DNA from: Yponomeuta sedellus
Lineage: Eukaryota > Arthropoda > Insecta > Lepidoptera > Yponomeutidae
Direction: 5' to 3'
Assembly (NCBI GenBank): GCA_934045075.1
Contig: OW203732.1
Location: 8,891,001-8,955,000, forward strand
Length of the DNA stretch: 64,000 bases
Part shown: positions 51,793-63,450 of the stretch, one piece after another
Numbering within the stretch: position 1 is the stretch's first letter
Layout of the letters: each line of letters opens with the position of its first letter
Program-made: the position numbers and the translations under genes
Notes under the pieces: generated by a model
Databases searched by the model: none
Told to the model about the DNA's origin: nothing
What the model saw: only the letters and a program-made list of their open reading frames with translations

Positions 51793-52403
51793 CGTATTTA
51801 CTAAGGGGTGCTCGATATTACTAAGATTTAGGTCATACCGCTTTCGCGATAGAGCAAAAACAAAAAGGCTTAAAAGTATTGTCTCGTCGTACCTCACGTC
51901 TTATTAGTAAATCCGCCGTAATAAAACATTATGTAACAAATTTAACAGGCTACTTATTGAGGTTCAAGAGTACAGCTTTTTAAGAAGAGACCCGGAGAAA
52001 ACTAACGCCGCTAAACAGAAATAAATCTCAATAATTGAGGTAGCTATTCATAGAACTTAGGATGAATAAAAATCAAAATGTAACAACACTGGGACTATAA
52101 ACTATTTTAATTAAAAACGGTCGTTTTTGGCGAGAATGATTCAAAGTCCTAGGATTTTGACTCTATATTCTATGTAGGTATTATATTTTATATCTACCTA
52201 TTTAAGGCTGCATATTCTACACCACTTGTTAACGTTTTAGACATGAGGGACAATTTTACCAAATTTATGTTCTGACAGAGACGCACCCAGTTAGTTTATT
52301 GGTAACATTACTTAAACGTAAATGACTAAAGGATTCTTTTATCCATCTATAAATAAAACACGCATAATTTTACGACTAATAGTCATTTCATTATTATTTA
52401 CTA
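51793..52403. other. Unique AT-rich DNA
   Basis: No feature recognised. Confidence 0.3.
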
Positions 52404-52487
52404 ATGATGGCTTCGCGGACCACTTGGAATGGCGCTAGGGACTACCGGTGGTCCACGGACCACCGGTTGAGAACCACTGGTCTAGAT
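52404..52487 (-). mobile_element. hAT-type terminal fragment
   Basis: Minus strand starts ccagtggttctcaaccggtg, then gtccgtggaccaccggtagt and gaatggcgctagg-type sequence reversed. CAGTGGTTCTCAACC is a typical terminus of non-autonomous hAT elements in animals. ccggtggtcc/ggaccaccgg is a palindrome. The other end was not found. Confidence 0.6.
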
Positions 52488-52570
52488 GGATGGACAATAG
52501 TTCCATTGTTACCTTTCAAACACAGAACACTAAAAACGAAAAGAAACACTTTAGACCTTAGAGGACACCT

Positions 52571-52645
52571 GAACGCTGCAAAATAAATTAATTGCTATAG
52601 CACAACAGTTCATTCATTTAGCAGCTAATTTATTTTGCAGTGTTC
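52571..52645. repeat. 20-bp inverted repeat, 35-bp spacer
   Basis: gaacgctgcaaaataaatta (52571-52590) pairs with taatttattttgcagtgttc (52626-52645), one mismatch. May be a tiny MITE. Confidence 0.8.
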
Positions 52646-53117
52646 AACAATTTTCAACTCGCAAAAGGAATTAAATCGTTTCAGCGATGCGGAAATGTTC
52701 CCGTTTGCTGTTTTTAATTTAGAATCTATTACTTAAGAAGAACTAAATAATTAGTTATGTTTGCATCAAAATTTTAGATTTAAAAATCGAGTCCTGCAAT
52801 ATGCAAAGGCTGATAAACATTAATAGTATTGGGTTTGTCGGCATTTCGATTTTTCAGGACTTGATTTTCCAACCGGAAATTTTGTTTTTAGTTTTGAGGG
52901 ATTTAAAACAGAAATATTTGTGTAAAATGTTACAATTTGCATTGTAAAAATATTTTAAATATGAAATATCCGCACCGATTTAATTTTCATAGCAATAAAA
53001 CTTTTTATTTTTAGGGTTCCATATAAGAGTTTTATTCGGCATTTCTGGCAAAAGTTTGACTTTGTGTTAACCCTTTTTAAAAAGATAAATTTCTTTCCAC
53101 TCAAGTATTCCCTTGAG
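52646..53117. other. Unique AT-rich DNA
   Basis: No feature recognised. Confidence 0.3.
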
Positions 53118-53476
53118 GCGCTCGTTGCCTAGTAGAACCGAGTGATTGGAATCAATCACTAGGGTTAAGCAGCGCCAGGCGAGGTGCTGGACTACCGCTA
53201 TTGGATTTTTTTCCGAGCGCTTTGTTGCTTCGCAGGGCAAGTTAAGCCTTTGGTGCCGGCTGTCGTGTAATGGCAGTCGTTAAGCTAGGTATGTTAGTGG
53301 CCCTATAGGCGTAGGCGGCTTGACTTCTGACACTAAGCCCGCCACTCTCTTACAATCCTCCACCAACCCGGACTTGGCCCCCGTCGTGGAGTATGATCTA
53401 ACCTTCCTGCGATGCAGAAAAAGACGTGTGCCCCAGCAGTGGGGACATACAAAGGGTTGATATCATCATCATCAAG
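53118..53476 (+). mobile_element. Family 3A (5S rRNA-headed element), internal deletions
   Basis: Head gcgctcgttgcctagtagaa, actagggttaagcagcgcca, then a deletion of about 25 bp removes the ggatgggtgacc block. Tail gttgatatcatcatcatcaa. Confidence 0.85.
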
Positions 53477-54329
53477 TGTTCCCTTGCAGTGCCCGTACCG
53501 CTGCACTGGCACAGCAAACCGCTGACCGCCATGTTTATAAACCATCCCATTATTTTGTACACACCACACCATAGCTTCTCAGGATTTGCTCTGTCGCCTG
53601 CAACCTCGATTGTATTAAGAGTACCAATTATGCACAAAGTTCATTAATACTTACTTAATGCATACATGGTATACTCAGACAGAAACCTCATCTCTCTTAT
53701 GTTATTTTATTCTCTTAGACTGATTGTCTATTCAGTGGAATGATGGACCAGACGGATATTGAAATATTTTGATGCTTCATCAGTCTGGTCTCAATCCAAG
53801 CTCGAACAAGTTCACGGACTGAACTGACGCCAGACTGAACGTGTAAACTCCGTCTTATATTACGCGCATCCTAATATTATTGGTGCGCTAAAATTAGGCC
53901 CATAGTCTTTGCTGAGGTCTGGGATGGTGACTTGGAGGTCTTCCATACCATTTGCAATGTTGGTGCCTCTGGTGTCACTGATCAGCTCTTTGATTGATCA
54001 AGTCGTTTTCGGGGATCCCTCTTCCCAACTCGACGAACGTGGCGACTTGAGGGAACTTGTTTGGATGAACGTTAGTGCAATTAAGCCACCTAGCCTTTTC
54101 CTAGCTATGTCTCTAGTCTGATGCCTTGAGTCTCTAGATGCCCTTTGTAGCAACTAAGAAACACCAAGTAATGTAAACTCTGACTTTGCCCTGTATTGAA
54201 TTTTTGCCTTGAATTTTTGTAAGCTTTTTCTTTGTTTGTACCAGAGTTTTCGGACGAACCCGGTTTTGCAATCGCACGGTAGGACTGACTTCATATTGCA
54301 TTTCAATGCCTTAGTGAAATTTCGTACGG
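53477..54329. other. Unclassified DNA, possibly old element
   Basis: 53745-53795 contains an inverted repeat (gaccagac ... cagtctggtc). The plus-strand frames at 53909-54121 and 54209-54412 have no domain. Confidence 0.3.
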
Positions 54330-54480
54330 GTGATGATTTGCGAGTCTCAAACCGGGTTCAGTTGTGCCAAAGCACCCTTGCCTTGTTGACTTGTGCTTCA
54401 GTGTCGGGGTAGTTTTTGTCGTATGGGTTTAGTACGCGTCCAAGATAAATAACCTTGCTACCTAACCACCCCACCATAGA
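54330..54480 (-). pseudogene. Possible reverse-transcriptase fragment
   Basis: Minus strand reads SKVIYLGRVLNPYDKNYPDT, EAQVNKARVLWHN then a stop. Tyr-Leu-Gly-(Arg)-Val-Leu followed by an acidic turn and an Asn-Lys-Ala-Arg helix is the pattern after the palm of many non-LTR reverse transcriptases. Short and without other motifs, so tentative. Confidence 0.35.
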
Positions 54481-54934
54481 GACTGAAAGCATGTAAAGTT
54501 GTCTGTTTAGACAAGCAGACGAACTCGTCGCTGTCATCGGATGGGCCGAGATTACTTTAAATTATATACAGACAAGAACATAATCGAGAAAGATGTACCT
54601 AAGGCGTTCCCAAAAGAGGTCTCTGCCCTATATACACAGATGAAAGTCTCATAACGAAGCAAAACAAGGATGACCATTTGTATTCCCTAATTTGTGTCAC
54701 AGAATTAGGACGGGCACGTCTACCGCTCAGGATAAAAGATCAGCCTTATCTAATGACAGCACCCCAACTATTTTCCGTCTCGCCATACCCTAATTACTTC
54801 AGGGATGTGGATCACTGAAACTGTATGTAAGTGAGCACTTCGTAAGTACAATGAACGCAACGAAGAACGACAGAAGCTTCGATGCTGTTGACCGAAGGAC
54901 AAATTTATTAGATAAACTTACGAGTGACTAGAAT
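54481..54934. other. Unclassified DNA
   Basis: Lies between two retroelement traces and could be part of the same decayed element; no readable coding. Confidence 0.25.
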
Positions 54935-55052
54935 TGAGAAAGGCATGTTGCGTTGGTTTGGACATGTAGAGAGAATGAAAGAAAAAAGGTTGACGAAACA
55001 AATATATATTGCGAATGTGAGTGGAAGGACCGATAAGGGACGTCCTAGATGA
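54935..55052 (+). pseudogene. LINE protein C-terminal remnant (RWFGHVERM-type)
   Basis: One frame reads RIEKGMLRWFGHVERMKEKR, LTKQIYIANVSGRTDKGRPR then a stop, the well-known end region of an insect LINE protein. Confidence 0.75.
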
Positions 55053-56337
55053 TGATAAGATTATTAAAATGAAGATGAAGCGAAGGTGTTCTGTCAAGAT
55101 CGTGGTAAGTGGCTCTGATCCGGTTATAATTCAACAATGTGTAGCATTTACGAAAGTTTTAGTTCGAAAGGATGGACCGATGTTGATGTTTTTTGGTTTG
55201 CTTTATGTTAACTTCAACCTTGTTGAACACGACACCTCTCTGAAATTTACAAATTGATTAACGTCACCTACACAGCTTGCGATTTTATCGTACGCACTGG
55301 CAAAGTAGACACTGCCGGTGCAGGTTCAAAAATCGAATTGCGGTAAACGAGTCGCTACCGCAAATACAAATTCTAAAGTAGAGTAGGTACCACTGTTCAT
55401 CTGTTTTCTACTTATTTTGTTGCTCCCTCTTACCTGACCTAAAAGGATCCCTCTTATGATATAGCATTTAGGACCTCCGTTTGCTCTATGGTGGAAAATA
55501 AACTGGATCATAAAGAGCCATAGGTATTATCTCGACCTGGAAACCCTTTTTGCAAGGTAATAAAATTGTGCTCTTTAATATGCTCACATAAAAGATTAGC
55601 TTAACTGTAATCAAGGCTATATCAATTATTTTCCAGAATAAACCCGCCGTTGGAGACAGTACAAAATTAATTTTACTAAGTAGATGTTTCAGGAGAGACC
55701 AGAATGTCTGTGAAGCCCTCTTAATAAAGTAGTAGAAGTTATATTTCTAGTAAAGTAACAAAACAAGAATTATCTATCTTCAGCTACGATGACACGTAAA
55801 TGATTGCGCGACGCCTGTTACATTACTGGTATATGTTCGCCTATTTCTTCGCAATGAATTGCTTCTAGGGTTAACATTTATAGATGGAAAGGTAGGTACT
55901 TAAGTAGAATGCCAATAATGCCTGCTTAAAGGAAATAAAACTGAGACTAAGAAGTAATAGGCAATTAACATTCGAGTGTTCATTATGCCGACCAAACAGT
56001 AAAATAAAATTCTTAATAAACATTACATTACCTCCCCTACAACTAAATTGGGGAACGGTGACGCAATATTTTTTCTCACCTACACCATAGTGCGAAATTA
56101 TTACAACTTTCTTCGGATGTCCGATCCATTTCAAAAATTAAGCTTTAAGCGCATATTTTTGTTAGAGCAGACTTCTGTACAAACTTTCAATCATAATAAA
56201 GTGAAACTTGGCATTAGATAGCAATAATGCATTAATCTACACTCAGGTCCGTGTTCCTAAGTTCTCGGTCGTGGATCCTAAAACTCAGAAACTCTTCGCA
56301 AAAACGAACTGTAAAAATAGATGTGATTTTTTTTCAT
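55053..56337. other. Mostly unique AT-rich DNA
   Basis: No repeat family recognised. The plus frame 55021-55257 continues from LINE sequence and has no domain of its own. No gene supported. Confidence 0.3.
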
Positions 56338-56412
56338 TGCTGACGCTAGTATTATCCCATGAGGACCCTTCACATTAATATCCCTATTTTAAAATAGTAG
56401 CGTCAATCTGTC
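56338..56412. repeat. Imperfect hairpin
   Basis: attgctgacgctagtattat and aaaatagtagcgtcaat are near-complementary. Small MITE or chance. Confidence 0.45.
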
Positions 56413-56759
56413 CTTTGCTTTTCGTTGAAATCACGCGAAGCGAAAAGTAACAACGGCCATAAAACATAAATGTTAGCTTTATTATGACCGTAAACGTCCG
56501 CCTGTAAAAACTTGTGGCGTTCTAAAGAGGTATTTACATTGTAAAAGGTCGAAAGTGGAGTGACAGACTGTAAAATTATATCTACTGCTTTTATTGAGGA
56601 GTCGGTTCCTTTTTCGTCTACAGTTCTTAATTATTTGCGATGGTTTCTACGGTCATGGCCGAAACTGCGTAGAAAGTACAATGAACAGAAGAATTAGTCC
56701 ACTTTGCTAAAACCTATAGCTAGGTATAGGATTGCTGAACATATCAAAAGGATTATATT
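56413..56759. other. AT-rich DNA
   Basis: No feature recognised. Confidence 0.3.
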
Positions 56760-56990
56760 CTTTTTAATGCACTAACCCGTGCTAAGGACAATTTTTTTAA
56801 AACCTATTTTATCTATTTATTTATGTACGTAACACAGAGAATATTGTAAAGAGATTTGAAATTTCACTGATGCCGGTGAATTGCCCATTAGCTCAGTTAG
56901 CTCAGTTGGAAAGAGCACTGGCACGGATAGCCAGATTTCGCGGGTTCTAATACGGTGGAATTTTTAGCCTCTAAATAGTTTTTTAAAAAA
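56760..56990 (+). mobile_element. Family 1 copy, rearranged core 56883-56956
   Basis: The D arm carries a 9-nt duplication (gctcagtta gctcagttg) and the T arm is broken (gggttctaatacgg). Upstream, a minus-sense end (gcactaacccgtgctaagga) precedes the plus-sense 5' flank. Confidence 0.8.
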
Positions 56991-57009
56991 ATATGAGAAG
57001 GATTTTTTC

Positions 57010-57164
57010 CATTGGTGGCGCTAGTGTTACTGCATGGAGCTCCTTAAAGTGCCAGACTATATCTTCTTCCAGACTGTATGTTCTAAAAATTGTTATCACA
57101 GATATAAAGATTTCTCATGTTTACTTAATGAAAAAAACGTATTGTAAAACTAGCGCCACCAATG
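57010..57164. mobile_element. MITE with perfect 16-bp inverted ends
   Basis: cattggtggcgctagt (57010-57025) and actagcgccaccaatg (57149-57164). Interior shares gactgta-gttctaaaaa and aacgtattgtaaaac with 21840-21935. The actagcgccaccaat end also occurs alone at 8692. Confidence 0.8.
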
Positions 57165-57227
57165 TAAGAAAAATTATAATTTTATGATTATTACTTTAGC
57201 GCCCCTAAGCGCCTTAACACAATACCT

Positions 57228-57345
57228 ATCGTAAAATCACGCCTGTATTTCGGTGGTATAGGCAGAGACCAGGCTTTATCACTTGCCATTATCTTGACTT
57301 GAGAATCCTGTTTCGCTTACGCATTGATCTAGGTAAGTCCATCCA
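57228..57345 (+). mobile_element. Recurring repeat fragment
   Basis: aaatcacgcctgtatttcgg, ggtataggcagagaccaggc; same family as 26700. Confidence 0.55.
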
Positions 57346-57435
57346 GCACTCGAGTTTACTGAAATTGCTCCCGGGATGTAACAAAATGCACTTTACAACA
57401 GAAGTTTGTAACTTTAACTGGTGATCTGAAAAAAC

Positions 57436-57793
57436 ATCGTTAATCGTTAACAACCCTTGTATGTCCCCACTGCTGGGACACGGCTCTCTTCCTGCATCGC
57501 AGGAAAGTTAGGCCATACTCCACCACGGAGGCCAAGTCCGGGTTGGTGGAGGATTGTAAGACAGTGGCGGGCCTTGCTGTCAGAAGTTATCAAGCCGCCC
57601 ATAAGGCCTCTGACATGGCTTAACGACTGCCATTACACGACAGCCGGCACCAACGGCTTAACGTGCCTTGCGAACCACGGAAGCGCTCGGAAAAATGCCG
57701 CTAGCGGTAGTCACGGGACGCTCTCCATACTGCACCTGACCGCGCCTGTTGTTGTTTAACTCAAGTGATTGATTCCAATCACTTTAGTTCGAC
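57436..57793 (-). mobile_element. Family 3A (5S rRNA-headed element), near full length
   Basis: Left tail cgttaatcgttaacaaccct; right head minus strand aagtgattggaatcaatcac, ttgagttaaacaacaac, gcgcggtcaggtgcagt. Confidence 0.85.
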
Positions 57794-57797
57794 AAGG

Positions 57798-57998
57798 GCG
57801 AACGTCTGTGAGTGTGTAAGTTAATTACTTTTTCACGTCGAAACGGCGGAAGCGACTTTAATAAAATTTGGTACGGAGTTAGCTGACACCCTGGATTAAC
57901 ACATAGGCTACGTTTTACTGCGGGAAAAAATCTTTTACTCTCAATACACAATTTATTTTCCCTAATAAGCCACGGGTAACACCGCGGGGCACAGCTAG
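57798..57998 (+). mobile_element. Helitron-like 3' part ending in CTAG
   Basis: gactttaataaaatttggta, acggagttagctgacaccct, acacataggctacgttttac, then cgcggggcacagCTAG followed by T. The 5' end is not clear. Confidence 0.6.
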
Positions 57999-58078
57999 TT
58001 ATTAAATAAACAGCATTGTAACTGGTACGGGTAAAAGGTTTTTGTTTTTTTCTTACTATGGTCTGTTTCCTGGCTTAC

Positions 58079-58197
58079 AATAAGATAACATAAGAATATT
58101 CTTTATTGTACACAACAGAAAATAAGTACAGAGACAACGGTTACAAAAGAAGAGGTACAATTGGCGGCCTTATTGCTGATAGCAATTTCTTCCAATA
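58079..58197 (-). mobile_element. LINE 3' UTR with tail
   Basis: gataacataagaatattctt, tattgtacacaac at the left; caattggcggccttattgct with agcaatttcttcc at the right. Confidence 0.75.
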
Positions 58198-58708
58198 AAG
58201 AATAGTTTCATCTTAACTCTTTAACGCGCAAAGTTCATATAAAATTTTCATTGGTTGTGGAATTAGGTGGTCATGCCGTAACAAATGGTGTTAAAACCAT
58301 TTAAAACAAATACTACGAGATCAAAAAGGGTCCGGATCCGGCGAGGGCCCCTGAGAGCAATCAAAAAAATTCCTTCAGAAAACTTGAGGCTTCCACTTAT
58401 TGATCTTTAATAACTTGATTCTCTCGAATGTTCTCACCCAAGAGGATTCGAGATAAACTTAAATTAGTCTCAAAAAACTTTTCAACTACAGATTTTGGGT
58501 CGGAAGCAGCCAGCGTGCTGAATTTTAATAAGGGCAGATGGCTGCGAGAGTTCCGTGGTTTATCAACATTGGCACTCAGGTACCTTTGGTATTTCCTTTT
58601 ATATGTACTTACAGGATAGCGCTTAAGGACACTTTCGTAATAATACAATTTACTGTATTTTGTTTTACTTCATTGGTGTACCAATTGTAACAAGCAATAA
58701 ATAAATAA
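58198..58708. other. Unique DNA
   Basis: Overlapping frames at 58397-58648 (minus) and 58428-58619 (plus) have no recognised domain. Confidence 0.3.
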
Positions 58709-58950
58709 TAAATAAATATTCATGGACATATTACACAGATCTCGTTAGCCCTATACTAAGAACAACTAAATGACTTGTGCTACAGGTGCTAACTCGATGA
58801 TAGATTTAATACAGTAAATACATAGATAACATCCAAGACCCGAGACAAACTAGAAAAGTTCGTTTCCTAGTTTGACCCGGCCGGGGATAGAACCCGAGAC
58901 CTTCGGTTTTACAGTCAGCGTGCCAAACCGCTGCGCCACCGAGGCAATCA
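58709..58950 (-). mobile_element. Family 2 tRNA-headed SINE, full length
   Basis: atattcatggacatattaca at the left, tRNA-like head at the right (minus-strand ggtggcgcagcggtttggca). B box altered by one base (gggttctatcccc). Confidence 0.85.
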
Positions 58951-59221
58951 ATAACATATTATAATAGGCTTAACAGTGAAGATCTAGAATACCACCCAAA
59001 GCAAACACACACGTTAGATCAGTTATGAAACAATCTTACAAAACAAAAGACCACTTAAACTAACTGCTAAGGAACGTAATTATATTGTTTATATTATACT
59101 AATCTACATCTACTCTATGCTCGTATATACTTTTTAATGTAGCCTATATACATCCCAGTGCAGGGCAAGGCTTATGCACTATATTATGAAGAGAAAAAAA
59201 TTGTAAGTTTATATAATAATA
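58951..59221. other. AT-rich DNA with a Family 4 tail scrap
   Basis: 59130-59180 (tttttaatgtagcctatata, catcccagtgcagggcaagg) is a minus-strand Family 4 end. Confidence 0.35.
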
Positions 59222-59860
59222 ATAACTTCCACACAATGCAATCTTCCCTCTTTGTCCCAAACTAGGATGCCTTTTACTAATAGTAACCAGGCAAGGACGT
59301 CACAAATATGAAAATACACCCAGACTAGGAGTGGGTCGTTGTCCGATTTTTCGACGACGAAACGCAACCGTTTTTTCTGGAACGAAAACAGGTCCTCGAA
59401 ACGGTCCTCGTTCGCAACTGGTTTCATTGTATGCGAACGGGCAAGGCGCAGAGGACGGTCAAACGAGTGCGAACGAGACGAAATCACGAAACATCGGAAA
59501 AAATAAGTTGTTTTACACGATATTCGACTGTATACTCATATTCATAAAGATTACTTTATTGTATCACAGACCAAAACGAACGGAACGAGCAAGGAGCCGA
59601 CGACGACGTCGCAATGATCTCATTACGTTCTAGGCTCTATTAATATAGCACTAAAGGACATATCCGCGTCAAACAATCTAAGGACTGGTCTCGCGACGAA
59701 CAAACGCTGGCACTGCCTTAGAGTCTCTGGCACTGCTTTATAATTAAACGTAAAACGGTCCTATCGTCGCGGAACACAAAACGGTCTTATAAAACGGTTC
59801 GTCTTTGCAACGATCACGCCTAACCCAGACTAAGAGCAACCTGTACAATTGAATTAGTAT
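59222..59860 (-). mobile_element. Diverged Family 5 copy interrupted by a hAT-type MITE
   Basis: 59222-59325 matches the reversed Family 5 body (actaggatgcc, gacgtcacaaatatgaaaa). The region continues after 59822 (acccagactaagagcaacct). Confidence 0.5.
59326..59822. mobile_element. hAT-type MITE with 8-bp target duplication
   Basis: Ends taggagtgggtcgttg and (reverse) taggcgtgatcgttg are imperfect inverted repeats. acccagac flanks both sides (59318-59325 and 59823-59830): an 8-bp duplication, the hAT signature. Interior 497 bp is rich in gaacg/cgttc words (cctcgttcgcaactggtttc); the open frames in it are not transposase. Confidence 0.8.
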
Positions 59861-59954
59861 GCTCGTATCATATACTATGTGGGAATCTGTGGTTGAGTTG
59901 AGGCCCTATGCTTGGGTAGGAGTTAAAGGACCAAAGAAGAAGAATACGATCATA

Positions 59955-60075
59955 TACTATATTTGTAAGTTTGTATGTAGGGGGTAATCTCCGAAAGTAC
60001 TGTACCGATACAGGCGACTTAAAAGAAAAATTGGTCAGGTTTTGACTTGCTCAGCGAGAACAAGGTTTTAAAATC
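59955..60075 (+). mobile_element. Helitron-type fragment (tentative)
   Basis: gtttgtatgtagggggtaat, ctccgaaagtactgtaccga resembles the 5' region of CTAG-ending elements in insects. Ends not defined. Confidence 0.35.
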
Positions 60076-60210
60076 TGCAAATTTGGGTTTACACTTTATA
60101 TTGAACCTAATAATGCATTGCGCTTTAATGTTTTAATCGTAGCATCCTGGCCTACTTATCGAGTAAGAGGGAGATGATGCCTCGTTATTATGTACTTACA
60201 TTACACTACT

Positions 60211-60311
60211 TACACATCACGCTCCCTCTCACACATACACACTAACACACAACACTTAGTCTTTCACATTTACACACACACAGACACACAAACATACACA
60301 TTCACATACAA
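60211..60311. repeat. Imperfect CA-rich microsatellite
   Basis: Repeated acacac, catacac and cacatac words; no strict unit. Confidence 0.7.
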
Positions 60312-60639
60312 TTAAGTAATATTAATAATGTCTGAAATTGATCTGTACATTAAGTACATAATAACTAATTACCAACAAACAGGACCACCTAGTTTGGCAA
60401 TTAGCTGAATTAATAATTGTACCATTAGCCTTTAAGTGATTCTGTAAAGCCCTCAAGGCTTAAAATACCCCGCCTGTATGTTGCTCTTTATGGTGAGAAA
60501 TAAACTTTTACTTGCACTTTGCTTTACTTTTACATTGTCATTGCTAACAGTACAAGTTTTATAGATATTTGAAAACATACTTTTGGCCCATCTGGCTTCT
60601 ATGGTTCTTGAACATTCCAGAAGTCACTACGTAGGTAAA
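60312..60639. other. AT-rich DNA
   Basis: No feature recognised. Confidence 0.3.
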
Positions 60640-61760
60640 TGTTTAACTTCACAAGAAGCAAAATATCACATCGCAGACCAGACTGAATTAGCAAATTGAA
60701 GGGAGCCGCGTTACTAGCCAACACATTTGATACAGCATGTTTATTGTTTCCCCGCACTGGCGGCGATAAACAAACGAAACAATCCGACTAAAACCTCAGA
60801 CAAAGCAACACGGAACTCTGCTTAAGACGGCCATATAAATGGAAATGGCCGCAATTTAAGTTGCCGAAGCTAGCTCGCAGCAGACTCGCGACACCAAATA
60901 AGAAACGCCGCAGAACAACCGTTATTAACTCAAAGCCGTTCTAGGTGGACACACTCATAAAGTTACATTCAGACAGGGCTACGCGACGCTCATCCACTGC
61001 ACCGTATGTGAAGAGAAAGCGCGATGCGCCTCGTCTTACATCGGGTATGAACCAATCGAAGCAATGGAAACAAAAGGCACTCGAAGATAGGGGCGACGCG
61101 TAGGGCCAGTGTTTGCGTTTGCTCAACTGACTATGGAGGTCAAGGAACTCTTTGCTTGTAACTTTTACACTCATGCATAATCTTTGTTCTTTCGCCTTCA
61201 TTCAGTTGGTGGTCTGTACCCGGCATCACGCCATCTGTGTCTGAATGCAACTTACGAAGGTTCCCTGATATTTCAAAGCAACGAATCCGTTGCTTCTTCT
61301 ACCCCACTAACCAAGTAATACTATTTTCTCTAGAGAAAATGATCACCCATTCCCTCAAATATCCCATATTCGTTCCTTACTAGACGTAGACTTTCCCCAA
61401 AGTACGCGATTTCTGTCGTCCGTCATCCTAATCCGGCTGCAATCGTTTCTGCCTCAGATCGTCTGTCCAACGAGCTAGCGGGCGTCCCACGATGCGTTTG
61501 CCAGTTCAGCTCATGTTGCCAAGTTTTCCATAAACGACTGCTACTGCTACCATTTCGTTAGGGAATAGGACCTCTGTAGCACACATTCTACACTGCAGAG
61601 CAGCGCCGGAAATGACTGTGTCCCGTCGCGTCGCATCTTGACGCCAAATAAATTACGCCCATTGTACGCACCGCGCCGCATCGCTCATGAAAAGATGGCC
61701 TTATAATTCCCCCTTAAATACGCGGTTATGGTATGACAATGTTTGTTTTAGACCGCGCAG
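60640..61760. promoter_or_regulatory. Repeat-free GC-richer block, candidate cis-regulatory region
   Basis: More than 1 kb without any of the window's repeats. It holds CG-rich stretches between AT motifs: gtttattgtttccccgcact and ggcggcgataaacaaacgaa (forkhead-like TAAACAAAC at 60769-60777), cagcgccggaaatgactgtg, ccaaataaattacgcccatt. The minus frame 60941-61201 shows no domain. A conserved non-coding function is inference. Confidence 0.35.
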
Positions 61761-62078
61761 ATGTATTTCGCTCATTGTGGCATTGATATTAAGTTGTCAT
61801 GTTATAATTATATTTTGCAGTAGAAGAGTTAGACTCCAGTCGGTGCAGCATCCTCCAGCACTTCCTTCCACGACGTAATGATTGTGAATGATAAAGCAGT
61901 CAGCGACGCAAAGTTGTGGGCCGCAACTGTCTAGTAAGACTTTCAAGAAAATTGTTTGCCATTGACACGCTAAGTAGAAGCAACTTCCCCGTAAGTAGTT
62001 CTTGGAAGTACGCCACAGGCTGGTTCTATAACAACCTGAAGACATCTACCGGCTCACCTTCTTCTTTGTCGGTATTTG
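61761..62078. other. Unclassified DNA
   Basis: No repeat family or protein recognised. Confidence 0.3.
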
Positions 62079-62412
62079 TCATCATCATCATCACCCATTA
62101 TGTCCCCACCGAGGGGCACGAGTCTCTTTCCTGAGGGAGGTATAGGCCATACCCCACCACGGGGGCCAAGTCCGGATTGGTGGAGGCTCAGAAGTTTTCA
62201 AGCCGCCCTAAGGCCACTGACTTGGCTTAACGACTGCCATCTATCGACGGCAGCCGGAACCAACTGCTTAACGTGCCTTGCGAAGCACGGAACCGCTCGG
62301 GAAAAATGACACTAGCGTTAGTCATAGACTCCCATCCGTACAATGAACGCGCCCTATGTTGCTTAACCTTCATGATCGTTTAATTTCACTCAGGCAGCCG
62401 TGGCTACGAGCG
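62079..62412 (-). mobile_element. Family 3B (5S rRNA-headed element)
   Basis: Left tail catcatcatcatcacccatt; right head minus strand ccacggctgcctgagtgaaa, aacgatcatgaaggttaagc, atagggcgcgttcattg. A 31-bp internal deletion near 62188 relative to 24731. Confidence 0.85.
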
Positions 62413-62746
62413 ATTCTACGAGTATTTATAATACCGGACATATACCTTGCTATTACACGGAATTTGATTTGGAATATGTCGCCGTGACATCATAGTGCTG
62501 ACTGTGATATGGCCGTGCCAACTGGTTTGTCTGGCTGGTTTGGCAAATGAAAGCTATAGGGAATTTAGCTGTGTAGGTAAGCGAGGGTCTGTGCAGTTGT
62601 GTGTCAACGTGGTAGACCGCTTTCATTGTAGGCATTCTCCGTCATTTAGTCTGCTTTCTTAATGAAAACATTCACTGTGCTCTGATTTATGACAAACGCA
62701 CTTAACTGAAGCGCAATTTGCTTATATTGACGTCGTAAGTAGATAA
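62413..62746. other. Unique DNA
   Basis: No feature recognised. Confidence 0.3.
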
Positions 62747-62870
62747 TACATGTAACGGGTCTAATCGCGATCATTTATTTGGTGTAACGTAATTAGCTTA
62801 ATTCCCAACGTTACCGTTCCCGAACCTACCCGTGACCACGGCAACTGCAACCCGTTTAATATAATTACTA
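62747..62870. mobile_element. PLE-like terminal fragment
   Basis: taacgggtctaatcgcgatc, ggtgtaacgtaattagctta, acccgtgaccacggcaactg, caacccgtttaatata; matches 18594 and 31128 and links the two blocks in one copy. Confidence 0.45.
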
Positions 62871-63311
62871 TTTACGAGCATCGTAAGTCATTATGAAATA
62901 CTGTCGAAAGTAGAGGCTTAAGAAAGAGAAAACACAGCGAAGAATTTGTCTTCGTTCTACCAGAGAACCGGTCAATCACCCACAATGACCCACACTCACT
63001 CTACTCTATCTCGCAGCATGGAGGTACCTACTTCAGAATCAAACCAGTTAAGGCGGCCCCTCAAGGAGCGTATTCCATACAATCGAAAATTGGTTTTTAT
63101 TAACAAACGATATTCCGTATCGAAATGAAGCTTTGGCAAAACATTTAGAGGGCACAGACCGAGGTTCGGTTGTAAATAGAATAGGGAATAAACTTATAAA
63201 AAAATTACAGCCTTGAGAATCATAACGTCATAAAATATAATATTTACATAGGGTACATACATTGCTACTTATAATAAAATATTTTCTATCGACAGTCTTT
63301 TAAGGCTATTA
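62871..63311. other. Unique AT-rich DNA
   Basis: No feature recognised. Confidence 0.3.
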
Positions 63312-63390
63312 TTTCTTAAGCTAACTCCACACCAAATTTTATTAAAATCGCTTCAGCCGTTTAGACACTAAGAAGTAACAAACATCGACT
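63312..63390 (-). mobile_element. Helitron-type fragment
   Basis: ctaactccacaccaaatttt, attaaaatcgcttcagccgt is the reverse of the block at 57830-57880. Confidence 0.5.
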
Positions 63391-63397
63391 TTATGAT

Positions 63398-63450
63398 ATT
63401 AGTGTGATGTGATGTGATACAGTGTGATGTGATGATATTATAATATTATA
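63398..63450. repeat. GTGAT-type simple repeat
   Basis: gtgtgatgtgatgtgataca, gtgtgatgtgatgatatt. Confidence 0.7.
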
